Positions 1 through 6,726 of a stretch of 9,497 nt of DNA are shown here, piece after piece. Origin of the DNA: Phycisphaerae bacterium (GTDB taxonomy: Bacteria; Planctomycetota; Phycisphaerae; SM23-33). The notes below the pieces were generated by a model that ran no database searches, was not told the origin of the DNA, and saw only the letters and a program-made list of their open reading frames with translations. Position numbers and translations under genes: made by a program. The DNA lies in NCBI GenBank assembly GCA_022866005.1, contig JALHTV010000104.1:1-9497 (forward strand), in the 5' to 3' direction. Within the stretch, counting starts at the first letter, position 1; each line of letters opens with the position of its first letter.

Positions 1-225
1 CTCGTGGAGCTCCTGGGGGGCGATGGGGCGGGTGAAGGCGTCGTTATCCTGCGAGACGTGGGCGATCATCTCGACGCCGGCCGCGAAGAACACCGGCAGC
101 CGGTCGCTCGCCAGCACCACGGCCGCCCGGCTCGATAGCACGTGCCCGTGGCGGTACCACGCCCCCGCGCTCGCGGCCAGGGCGAGCAGGACAACGAGGA
201 GGACGATTGTTCGCTTAGCGGCCAT
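1..225 (-). CDS. Exported or membrane-anchored protein of unknown function, N-terminal part only
   Basis: The reading frame is open from an ATG at 225 to the left edge, giving 75 residues; the rest lies outside the window. The start is supported by an AAAGGAG Shine-Dalgarno (231-237) five bases upstream. The N-terminus is a typical signal sequence: Lys4-Arg5, a hydrophobic run over residues 6-20 rich in Val, Leu and Ala, then Ala18-Ser19-Ala20, a plausible signal peptidase I site, followed by Gly-Ala-Trp-Tyr. The protein is therefore inferred to be exported or membrane anchored. The visible mature part has no domain I recognise. It is the last visible member of the minus-strand gene run, 126 bases after the preceding gene, so it may have its own promoter. 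Confidence 0.7.
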   Translation of the reverse strand, partial: MAAKRTIVLLVVLLALAASAGAWYRHGHVLSSRAAVVLASDRLPVFFAAGVEMIAHVSQDNDAFTRPIAPQELHE

Positions 226-303
226 GGCGGCTCCTTTCCGGTGCGGCTGCGTGCCGTTCCCTTCTGCGTGCAGGCGCCGGATGGGGCAGGCGGGCGCCGC
301 GCC

Positions 304-309
304 ATTCTA
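304..309 (-). promoter_or_regulatory. Possible -10 element for the exported-protein gene
   Basis: The minus strand reads TAGAAT here, matching five of six bases of the sigma70 -10 consensus, about 80 bases before the start codon at 225. No good -35 hexamer is seen at the usual spacing, so this is weak. The surrounding 126-base gap also holds three GGCGCC palindromes (273-278, 293-298, 330-335) without a T-run. Confidence 0.2.
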
Positions 310-351
310 CCATGCTGCGGCGGGCAATCGGCGCCGGGCGTGCGGGGAGTG

Positions 352-696
352 TCAGCGGAACATGGCCCGGTAGAAGGCCGTGGCCACGCCGGAGATGATC
401 AGCACGAAGCCTGCTCTGTAGATGAGGGTCACCACGGTCCAGACGCCCGGGCGCTGCACCCGGTGGCCCAGGAGGGCTTGGAGCAGGCGGGTCGCCCCGG
501 CTAGCACCGCCGCGGCCGCAGCCGTCGCCACGGCGACCCGAGCCACCCAGTCGGTCTTGCCCTCGGGGGGCTTGGGCAGCAGCACGGCCGTGATCAAGGC
601 CGCGACGATCAGCAAGACCTGCACCAGCGGCGCGACCAGCCCGGGCGCCAGGAAATGTTCTTTCTGCTTGCCCTTGTGTCGAATCTTGTAGGTCAT
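352..696 (-). CDS. Small three-helix integral membrane protein of unknown function
   Basis: This 114-aa protein starts at the ATG at 696. A GGAG (703-706) sits six bases upstream, and the gene begins 16 bases after the stop of the beta-CASP nuclease gene. A longer frame reaching back to 768 would overlap that gene and has no visible ribosome site, so it was not chosen. The N-terminus is strongly basic (Lys4, Arg6, Lys8, Lys10, Lys12). Three hydrophobic segments follow at about residues 16-41, 50-69 and 85-108, with a charged loop (PKPPEGKTD) between the first two. By the positive-inside rule the N-terminus is probably cytoplasmic. No family is recognised. The close spacing suggests co-transcription with the upstream nuclease, but nothing in the sequence reveals its role. 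Confidence 0.75.
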   Translation of the reverse strand: MTYKIRHKGKQKEHFLAPGLVAPLVQVLLIVAALITAVLLPKPPEGKTDWVARVAVATAAAAAVLAGATRLLQALLGHRVQRPGVWTVVTLIYRAGFVLIISGVATAFYRAMFR

Positions 697-712
697 CTGA
701 CTCTCCGCGATC

Positions 713-2107
713 TCACAGCTCGAAGCGGTCGCCCGGGGCCGGAACGTGAACCGTCTTGCACCCGGCACGTTTGAGGATGTCGGTCATGGCGGCCGGCTGG
801 GCGCCCTCCCCGTGCACGACGAACGCCGCCCGCAGGTCGGAGGCGATCGGGCCCAGGCAGCGGGCGAAGTCGTCGGCGTCGGCGTGGGCCGAGAAGCCGT
901 TGAGGATCTCCACGCGGCACAGCAGCTTGTACATCCGTCCGAAGATCTTGAGCTCCTCCCGCCGCTCCACGATCCGCCTTCCCAGGGTGTGCTGGGCCTG
1001 GTAGCCGATGATGACCACCGTGTTGGCCTCGTTTTCCACGTTGTTCTTGAGATGGTGCAGGATGCGCCCCGCCTCGCACATCCCCGCCGAGGCGATGACC
1101 ACGCACGGCTCCTTGAGCTCGTTGATCGCCTTGGATTCCTCCACGGCCGTGATGTACCGGACCTGCTGGGTGCCGAAGATGTCGCCTTGGCGGAACCAGA
1201 AGTCGCGGGCCTCGGCGTCGTAGCATTCCGGGTGCTTTTTGAAGACCTCCGTGGCCTGGACCGACAGCGGGGAGTCCACGAAGATCGGCAGCGGCCGGAG
1301 GGTCTTCTCAGCCAGGGCCTGGCAGAGGTAGTACACGGCCGTCTGCGTCCGGCCCACCGAAAAGGCCGGGATGATCACCTTGCCGCCGGCCTGGACCGTC
1401 TCGTTGATGATGCGGACGAGCTGGGCCTTCATGTCCGTGGGGTTGGCGTGGCGGCGGTCGGCGTAGGTGCACTCGGTGATGAGGTAGTCCACGCGCGGCA
1501 GGGGGCAGGTGGGGTCGCGGAGGATGGGCATGTGCCTACGGCCCAGGTCGCCGGTGAACAGCAGGTGCATGGGGCGGGACTGGTGGATGGCCACGAGGAT
1601 GCAGGCCGAGCCGAGGATGTGCCCGGCCTCGATCCACTGGGCCGAGCAACGGTCGGCGAACTCCTGCCAGGTGTCGTAGGGCACCGGGTGGAAGATCGCC
1701 GCGGCCGCTCGGGCATCCTGGAGGGTGTACAGCGGGGTGATGCGGTCGCTGGCGTTGCGGGCACGCTTCTCGTTCCAGTACCGGGCGTCTTCCTCCTGAA
1801 TGTGGGCCGAATCGGCTAGCATGACGTCGCACAGGTCGCAGGTGGCCGCGGTGGTGTAGACGGGCGAGGTAAAGCCCTGCCGCACCAGCCCGGGGATGTT
1901 GCCGCTGTGGTCGATGTGCGCGTGCGACAGCAGCAGGCCGGCCAACTCCTGGGGGGGCAGCGGGAAGGTGCTGTTCCGCGTGCGGGATTCCTCGCGTCTG
2001 CCCTGGAACAGGCCGCAGTCTAGTGACACCACGCCATCGCGAAGGTGCAGCAGATGCATCGAGCCGGTGACCGTCTGCGCCGCCCCGTAGAATTCCAGTT
2101 CCGCCAT
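713..2107 (-). CDS. Metallo-beta-lactamase-fold RNase, beta-CASP (YSH1/CPSF73-like) family
   Basis: This 464-aa protein carries the full zinc-hydrolase signature of the beta-CASP nucleases. His62-Ala-His64-Ile-Asp66-His67 is the HxHxDH motif, His163 lies in GHILGSA, and Asp187 lies in FTGDLGR. The beta-CASP insertion is shown by Glu212 in ITECTYADRRH (motif A), PAFSVGRTQ, VDSPLS, then SAHAD with His408 (motif B) and VHGE with His432 (motif C). Family members are endo- or exoribonucleases that use two zinc ions, in the cytoplasm; the exact RNA substrate of short bacterial forms is generally unknown. There is no KH or other RNA-binding extension, and the length is typical for short prokaryotic members. 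The ATG at 2107 has GGAG seven bases upstream. It begins 51 bases after the GH3 gene stop and is probably co-transcribed with it. Confidence 0.92.
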   Translation of the reverse strand: MAELEFYGAAQTVTGSMHLLHLRDGVVSLDCGLFQGRREESRTRNSTFPLPPQELAGLLLSHAHIDHSGNIPGLVRQGFTSPVYTTAATCDLCDVMLADSAHIQEEDARYWNEKRARNASDRITPLYTLQDARAAAAIFHPVPYDTWQEFADRCSAQWIEAGHILGSACILVAIHQSRPMHLLFTGDLGRRHMPILRDPTCPLPRVDYLITECTYADRRHANPTDMKAQLVRIINETVQAGGKVIIPAFSVGRTQTAVYYLCQALAEKTLRPLPIFVDSPLSVQATEVFKKHPECYDAEARDFWFRQGDIFGTQQVRYITAVEESKAINELKEPCVVIASAGMCEAGRILHHLKNNVENEANTVVIIGYQAQHTLGRRIVERREELKIFGRMYKLLCRVEILNGFSAHADADDFARCLGPIASDLRAAFVVHGEGAQPAAMTDILKRAGCKTVHVPAPGDRFEL

Positions 2108-2158
2108 GCTCGCTCCGTGGGCTGTCTGGTCCTGCCCCGCCCCAGGCCGCCGCCGCCG

Positions 2159-3793
2159 TCATTCAAGAACATCGGTCAGCAGGTACTTGTGTTTGTACTG
2201 TTCGCTGCGCCCGCCGCGAAGGCGGATCTGCTCGCGCTCGGCTGATTCCAGCGTCCTCGCCGCGAGCACGACCGGCTGGATCGGCCCCAGCCGCCCGCTG
2301 AACCGCTTGGAGCGATACTCCACGTTCAACTCACCCAGCACCTCGTCCATCGCCGTAGCCAGGCGGCCGAGGGCCATGCCGTCGGGGACTTCCAGGCGGA
2401 GTTCGTAGAACGGTGTGGCGGCGAATCGGCCTTGGAGGACGAACCGCTCCACGCCCGCCCCCGTGGCCACCGCGGCCCGATGCATGGCCTCGACCACCTG
2501 GTGTTCGGTGATCTTCTCCCCGGTGATGTTGGCCGTGTGCGCCCCGCGCGAGAGGAACTCAAAGACCGGGCTATCCCCCAGCCTCTCCACCACCCGCACG
2601 CGATCGTCCATGTGGTACCGGAATAACCCCGCCCAGTTGCTTACCACCAGGGAGTACTCCTGGCCAATCGCGACTTCGTGGGCCCGCAAGGTGTCGGGCT
2701 GGGCGCGCTCGGCCTGGGCGGCCGGGATGAACTCCAGGAAGTTGCCCGTGATCTCCGCTACCCCAGCCGCCGTGCCGTCGTGCAGCGGCACGGAGAAGCG
2801 CCCTTCGCTGGCGAGCAAGCCGATGTCGCGGACGGGCACCGGCCCGAACAGCTCCCCCAGCCGGCGCAGGTACAGGCGCAACGTGCCGCCGGTCCAGTTG
2901 GCCAGGTACTCCGGGTTCCAGAAGTGCCGCGGCAGCAGCCTCCCATCGCGACGGAGGCCCTCGGCCAGTCGCCGGGCGGTGTGGCGGTCCGGCCGGAAGC
3001 GCAGGCCCGCCGCGACCTGCGGCGGAAGGTGGCCCGGCGGATCCACCGTGCCGTCGGCGAGGTCGCGGATGAGCCGCTCGGCGTGGGCCTGGCCGGTCTC
3101 GATGAGCTTGATCGTGCTGGAGGGATTGGCCGTGGTGATAAACGCCACGTCGCGCCCGACGCAGCACCGCAGCGTCACGTAGCACCGGGCCACCGGGTCG
3201 GCGATGTCCGCGACCGCCGGCGCCACAACGTACATCCGCCGCACGATGGGCTTCTGCGTCAGCGCCAGCAATCCGCTGATCGCCCCGCAGGGCACGCCCG
3301 TGGGACTGTCCAGCTCGCGCATGGGGGAGGAGATTTGTAGGATCGGCCGCAGCCAGGCACCGCGGTGGTCGTTCAGTGCCGCCAGGCCCCACACGTTCCA
3401 CCCCCGGCGCATCGCGCTCAGGAAGCGCGGCGTCACCGGGATGTGCTTGGGCTGGCCCGTCGTCCCGCTGGTGCGAGAGAACATCGCAACTGGCTCTCCC
3501 GGTGGCAGCAGGGCGGTGGTCTGGCCGTGCCACACGCGCTCGATGTACGGCCGATGCATCTCGTAGGTGCCGACCGGCACGGCCTTGGTGAAGTCCTCGT
3601 AGGATCGCACCCGCGCAAAACCGTGATCGCGTCCGAAGTCCGTCTCGCTGTGGCAGCGCAGCAGCTCGGTGAGCAACTGCTGCTGCACCTGCGCGGTGCG
3701 GCGGTGGGCATCGAGGAACGCCCGCAGTTGCGCCCCGGCGTGCAGGGCGGCCAGGCGGGCCAGCGGCCGCAATAGAAGGCGTTTGATCTTCAT
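2159..3793 (-). CDS. GH3 auxin-responsive-promoter-family acyl-adenylating enzyme
   Basis: This 544-aa protein belongs to the GH3 family of the acyl-adenylate-forming superfamily. Plant members activate a carboxylic acid with ATP and join it to an amino acid; bacterial substrates are mostly undetermined. Visible motifs are the nucleotide-binding loop SRTSGTTGQPK (106-116), ASEG (328-331), Asp396-Asp397 followed by RVRVVERLG, the hinge-region motif TGEKITE (424-430), and a C-terminal QYKHKYLL with lysines at 533 and 535 near the expected catalytic-lysine region. The length is normal. The start chosen is the ATG at 3793, which overlaps the stop of the ribD reading frame as ATGA. A longer frame back to 3940 lies out of frame inside the ribD tail and is unlikely. 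No strong Shine-Dalgarno is seen, so translation probably depends on ribosomes finishing ribD. Confidence 0.9.
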   Translation of the reverse strand: MKIKRLLLRPLARLAALHAGAQLRAFLDAHRRTAQVQQQLLTELLRCHSETDFGRDHGFARVRSYEDFTKAVPVGTYEMHRPYIERVWHGQTTALLPPGEPVAMFSRTSGTTGQPKHIPVTPRFLSAMRRGWNVWGLAALNDHRGAWLRPILQISSPMRELDSPTGVPCGAISGLLALTQKPIVRRMYVVAPAVADIADPVARCYVTLRCCVGRDVAFITTANPSSTIKLIETGQAHAERLIRDLADGTVDPPGHLPPQVAAGLRFRPDRHTARRLAEGLRRDGRLLPRHFWNPEYLANWTGGTLRLYLRRLGELFGPVPVRDIGLLASEGRFSVPLHDGTAAGVAEITGNFLEFIPAAQAERAQPDTLRAHEVAIGQEYSLVVSNWAGLFRYHMDDRVRVVERLGDSPVFEFLSRGAHTANITGEKITEHQVVEAMHRAAVATGAGVERFVLQGRFAATPFYELRLEVPDGMALGRLATAMDEVLGELNVEYRSKRFSGRLGPIQPVVLAARTLESAEREQIRLRGGRSEQYKHKYLLTDVLE

Positions 3794-3993
3794 TTCAGTA
3801 CGTAGCGCTCCAGCCGATCGGGTCCGAAGGTCTGCACCTGCGGCGACGGCAGCTTGAGGGTCTTGGCAGCCTCGGCGATGTCGAACCGCGGCAGCTCGGC
3901 CGTGCCGCCCCCGCCGGATGAGGGGCAGACGTAGGCCCACAGCTCATCCGCCCCCCCGCCCAACGCGAACGACCGTAACACCTCCGCCCCGCC
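3790..3993 (-). pseudogene. ribD: C-terminal RibD remnant beyond an in-frame TAG
   Basis: Directly after the TAG at 3994-3996 the same frame stays open for 67 codons and ends at a TGA at 3790-3792. The translation begins Gly-Gly-Ala-Glu-Val-Leu and continues with ADELWAYVCPS. This matches the end of the RibD reductase domain, where the usual text is LLVEGG, a short helix and a DEL strand. With this tail ribD would be 373 residues, the normal family length. An internal GTG at codon 5 of the tail could restart translation, but no convincing Shine-Dalgarno stands before it. The tail is therefore either untranslated because of a nonsense mutation, reached by readthrough, or falsely split by a sequence error. 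Confidence 0.8.
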
Positions 3994-4911
3994 CTAGACC
4001 AGTAAATAGGTATGCTCGCGCCGCCCCAACTCATCCAGCAGCGCGCCGGGGTCCACGCGCGGGCGATCGGCCGACCCAGCCGCCGGGGGCAGGGCGAGCA
4101 CCTCCACGCCCGCGCGGGTGAGCTCTTGGGCTACGCGCTCCTGGGCGGCGATGGCGGCGGGGGTCGTCGCCACGAGCACCGGTGACTGTGACGCCGTCGC
4201 GACCAGCCGACACGCCGGCGGCATCCGCAGCGTGGCGTCCAGCACGATCCGCAGCGGCGCGCGGCCGGCGCCGCTCCTGTTGGTCAGCAGCGGATCATCC
4301 GCCAGGACCGTGCCCACGCCCACACACACGCCTTGGCACAAGCCCCGCAGCCGATGGCCGTGCTGGCGCGAGGCCGGCGAGGAGATCCACCGCCCCTGCC
4401 CGGCCGGCAGCGCCAGGAAGCCCTCGGCCGTCTGGGCCCACTTGCAGAGCACCCACGGGCGGTGGGCGGTGCGGAGCTTGATGTAGGGCGCCAGCAACCG
4501 CCGGGTCTGGTCGCGGCAGACGCCGATGGCGACCTCGATGCCCGCCGCCCGCAGTGCCGCGATGCCCCGCCCGGCCACGTGGCTGTCGACATCCTCGATC
4601 GCTACGACCACGCGGGCCAATCCCGCGGCGATCAGCGCCTCGGTGCAGGGCGGCGTCTTGCCGTGGTGGCAGCAGGGCTCCAGCGTCACGTACATCGTCG
4701 CACCGCGTGAGTCCACCCCCGCCGCCGCGGCGCTCGACAGGGCCTCCACCTCAGCGTGAGGGCTGCCGAATCGCTGGTGCCAGCCGCGGGCCAGCTCCTC
4801 TTGGCCCCTGGCCAGCACCGCCCCGACCATCGGGTTGGGCTCGACAGCGCCCCGGCCGCGCCCAGCCAACTCCAGCGCCAGCGTCATGAATCGCTCGTCC
4901 TCATCCGCCAT
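3994..4911 (-). CDS. ribD: RibD riboflavin-biosynthesis deaminase/reductase, cut short by a TAG
   Basis: RibD deaminates 2,5-diamino-6-ribosylamino-4(3H)-pyrimidinone 5'-phosphate and then reduces the ribosyl group with NADPH, two cytoplasmic steps of riboflavin synthesis. The N-terminal deaminase domain is intact: NPMVG (26-30), His52-Ala53-Glu54, and Cys80 and Cys89 in LEPCCHHGKTPPC, the zinc site. The reductase domain begins near residue 150, with Lys157 in KWAQTAEG and a GVGTVLADDPLLTNR block. The reading frame stops after 305 residues at LLV-TAG, exactly where the conserved Glu of LLVEGG belongs, so about 67 residues of the reductase fold are missing. TAG is a genuine stop elsewhere in the window (7816-7818). 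If the stop is real, the deaminase may survive but the reductase is probably damaged. The gene heads the minus-strand run and is divergent from the deaminase at 5087. Confidence 0.88.
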   Translation of the reverse strand: MADEDERFMTLALELAGRGRGAVEPNPMVGAVLARGQEELARGWHQRFGSPHAEVEALSSAAAAGVDSRGATMYVTLEPCCHHGKTPPCTEALIAAGLARVVVAIEDVDSHVAGRGIAALRAAGIEVAIGVCRDQTRRLLAPYIKLRTAHRPWVLCKWAQTAEGFLALPAGQGRWISSPASRQHGHRLRGLCQGVCVGVGTVLADDPLLTNRSGAGRAPLRIVLDATLRMPPACRLVATASQSPVLVATTPAAIAAQERVAQELTRAGVEVLALPPAAGSADRPRVDPGALLDELGRREHTYLLV

Positions 4912-4917
4912 GGCCGC

Positions 4918-4946
4918 ATTATAGACCGCGGTCCCAACTGAGTCAG
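4918..4946 (-). promoter_or_regulatory. Sigma70-type promoter of ribD, apparently leaderless
   Basis: On the minus strand CTGACT (4941-4946) is followed after exactly 17 bases by a perfect TATAAT (4918-4923). Only six bases separate the -10 hexamer from the ribD ATG, so transcription would begin at or next to the A of the start codon. No Shine-Dalgarno is present, which agrees with a leaderless message. A perfect palindrome GACCGCGGTC (4924-4933) sits in the spacer beside the -10 and could be an operator. Experimental start mapping is lacking. Confidence 0.55.
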
Positions 4947-5086
4947 TCTTCCAGTTCTGCTTCCGTGGATCCGAGCGGTCTGTTTTTGTGCCCTAAAACT
5001 TGTGGACACGCATCTGTGCCCAGTGGGAGAATTCGAGGATGAGCACTGTTTGAACCGCGTAGGGAACTTTCCCTTGGGGCAATGCG
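4923..5086 (+). ncRNA. Candidate structured leader or AvcI-like antitoxin RNA upstream of the deaminase
   Basis: This 164-base gap before the deaminase gene holds no credible coding frame. It contains an inverted repeat AGACCGC (4923-4929) with GCGGTCT (4975-4981) followed by a T-run (4983-4987), a nested AACTG/CAGTT pair (4936-4940, 4952-4956), and a tight hairpin AGGGA-ACTT-TCCCT (5061-5074) just before the ribosome-binding region. In the characterised AvcID system the AvcD deaminase is held inactive by a small RNA, AvcI, encoded immediately upstream. The position and size here fit such a role. That is inference from context: no similarity to a known RNA can be shown by eye, and no clear plus-strand promoter was found. 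It may instead be a plain structured 5' UTR. Confidence 0.25.
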
Positions 5087-6517
5087 ATGGCAGGCCAGGA
5101 AGGCGCGGCTAAGGGCAGGCCAGTTGATCTTTCGAACTTCTCAACTGACTTGGTCGTTATTGGGCTGACCGGTGCTCTGGGTAGTGGGTGCACCTACCTT
5201 GCGCGCGGATTAGCCAGCCACCACAAATATCTGCACTGTTCGTTGTCAGACTTTATTCATGAAGTGGCACGTTCGGCGGGAATGGAGGAGACAACAAAGA
5301 CCCTTCAAGACATCGGAAACCAATGCAGGATGCACCTTGGGCGTGACTACCTTGTCGTTCATGCGTTGAAGAAGATAAGTAAAGCTTTCCCGTCACGTGG
5401 TGGGAAGGATCGACCGGTCGGGGTTGTTGTCGATGGGATCAGGAACAAAGGTGAGATAGAGACCTTGCAGCAGCTCCCAAACTTCTACCTTATCTCGGTC
5501 CAGGCGGAGACGGCCGTTCGGCAAACTCGGACCATTGGCCTTGGGAAGAGGTTCAGAGACTCCCAGGAGTTCGAAGCGGCTGATACTCGGGACCGTGACG
5601 AGCACACTGCCTATGGGCAGCAGGTGACGGAGTGCAACTACCTGTCTGACATCATCGTCATAAACGAGGCTGATGTCTCCCCTGACGCGCTGATCCCTTA
5701 CAAGGAGTACGTCGCCCGTGTCCTCTATGACCGCTACATCTCCCTGATAGAGCACGTTGCCAAGGGGAGACCACCTGCTGAGCGCCCTGCCAGAAAGGAA
5801 GAAGCCTTGATGACTGCTGCCTATGTTGAGAGTAAGAGGTCGTCCTGTCTGAAGCGCAAGGTTGGGGCGGTGATTGCCTCCCCAACCGGTGACATTATTG
5901 CTGCTGCTCACAACGATGTGCCAAGTGCACTGGAGCCATGTGTCCGTGACCCGAGGTTTGGTAGGTGTGCTCGTGACGTAATCCTGGAGAGCATAGGGAA
6001 GGACATAAAGCACTGTCCAAACTGTGGGGAGCCGGTGACCCTGAGCGACAAGTGCAAGCATTGCGGGACAGAGATTGTTTCGTTCACCACCCGCTGCCCA
6101 AAGTGCTTAGCTATCGTCGAATTGGACTATATCTGTCCAAAATGTCGAAAAAGGGTCTTTGCGGATTTCCTCCCTGGAGGGGGCTCGGGGAGGGTAGGCA
6201 ACCTGCTTGATATGTGCCGGGCGCTTCACGCAGAAGAGAACGCCATTCTGAACCTCGCCAAGTTCGGGGTGAACCTGCCCGTATTTGACAAGAGAGAGCC
6301 GGACGGACACAATACCCGTGATGGATGTGTACTCTACTCAACAACATTCCCCTGTAATCTTTGCGCGAACAAGATCGTAACGGTCGGAATACGGAAGGTT
6401 GTGTATGCAGAGCCCTATCCGATGGAAGAGGCAAGACAGGTTTTCGAAAGGGAGGGTGTCACGATGGAACGATTTCAGGGTGTTAAGAGCAGAGCGTTCT
6501 TCAGATTGTACGCCTGA
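5087..6517 (+). CDS. AvcD/dCTP-deaminase-like anti-phage protein: P-loop kinase-like domain plus deoxycytidylate deaminase
   Basis: This 476-aa protein combines two domains. Residues 20-225 resemble a P-loop nucleotide kinase: GALGSGCT (29-36) at Walker A, LSDF (53-56), DGIRN (116-120), a lid-like RDRDE (168-172) and SDIIVIN (187-193). Residues 241-476 form a deoxycytidylate deaminase with catalytic His381-Ala-Glu383 and Pro422-Cys423-x-x-Cys426 binding zinc. This architecture is known from AvcD and the defensive dCTP deaminases, which convert deoxycytidine nucleotides to deoxyuridine forms on infection and starve phage replication. Unusual here are Cys35 in place of the Walker A lysine and four CxxC pairs (310/313, 323/326, 337/340, 350/353) inserted before the HAE motif. 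The ATG at 5087 is the first start after an in-frame TAG at 5060; only a weak GGGG-rich site precedes it. GC content is far below the neighbouring genes, suggesting horizontal acquisition. A defence role is inferred, not shown. Confidence 0.87.
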   Translation: MAGQEGAAKGRPVDLSNFSTDLVVIGLTGALGSGCTYLARGLASHHKYLHCSLSDFIHEVARSAGMEETTKTLQDIGNQCRMHLGRDYLVVHALKKISKAFPSRGGKDRPVGVVVDGIRNKGEIETLQQLPNFYLISVQAETAVRQTRTIGLGKRFRDSQEFEAADTRDRDEHTAYGQQVTECNYLSDIIVINEADVSPDALIPYKEYVARVLYDRYISLIEHVAKGRPPAERPARKEEALMTAAYVESKRSSCLKRKVGAVIASPTGDIIAAAHNDVPSALEPCVRDPRFGRCARDVILESIGKDIKHCPNCGEPVTLSDKCKHCGTEIVSFTTRCPKCLAIVELDYICPKCRKRVFADFLPGGGSGRVGNLLDMCRALHAEENAILNLAKFGVNLPVFDKREPDGHNTRDGCVLYSTTFPCNLCANKIVTVGIRKVVYAEPYPMEEARQVFEREGVTMERFQGVKSRAFFRLYA

Positions 6518-6537
6518 CGCGGAAAAGGAGATCCAGC

Positions 6538-6726
6538 ATGGCCAGGCAAGTGTCTTCGCGCGCGTCTAATACTCAGGGAGATCAAGGACAGATAAGCAAG
6601 GCCATCTTGAATGCGCATACGGCGCACCAAGAGAGCGCAGGTGAGATCCTCAGTCGAGCTAGTGTAAGAATCCACACACAATCCTCCAAGGGCGCGCCTG
6701 CAAAAGGGACGAATAAGGGGAGATGA
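6538..6726 (+). CDS. Small basic hydrophilic protein of unknown function, partner of the deaminase
   Basis: This 62-aa frame starts 20 bases after the deaminase stop. It is preceded by a near-perfect Shine-Dalgarno, AAGGAG (6525-6530), at seven bases spacing, much stronger than the site of the deaminase itself, which is the main reason to believe it is real. The product has nine Lys/Arg residues against three Asp/Glu, is rich in Ser, Gln, Ala and Gly, and has no hydrophobic segment. The middle (about residues 17-45) could form a helix, while the last 15 residues (Lys, Gly, Pro, Ala) look disordered. Its base composition matches the deaminase, not the flanks, so it probably arrived with it. 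It resembles no family I know; binding of nucleic acid or of the deaminase is possible but speculative. Confidence 0.6.
   Translation: MARQVSSRASNTQGDQGQISKAILNAHTAHQESAGEILSRASVRIHTQSSKGAPAKGTNKGR

Noticed and set aside
273..335. Three GGCGCC palindromes as a terminator between the last two minus-strand genes
   Set aside because: No T-run follows on the minus strand, and such palindromes are frequent by chance at this GC content.
746..1819. Long plus-strand open frame opposite the beta-CASP nuclease
   Set aside because: It is antisense to a gene with complete catalytic motifs. The translation is rich in His, Gly, Val and Arg with no recognisable domain, as expected from a GC-rich shadow frame.
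2415..3182. Plus-strand open frame opposite the GH3 gene
   Set aside because: It is a low-information Ser/Arg/Pro-rich translation with no ribosome site, on the strand opposite a well-supported enzyme.
3994..3996. TAG in ribD as a pyrrolysine or reassigned codon
   Set aside because: TAG is used as a normal stop at 7816-7818. RibD has Glu at this site, not a residue related to pyrrolysine, and no pyrrolysine genes are in view.
5393..6061. Minus-strand open frame inside the deaminase gene
   Set aside because: It lies opposite the conserved kinase-like and deaminase motifs and has no recognisable domain or ribosome site.
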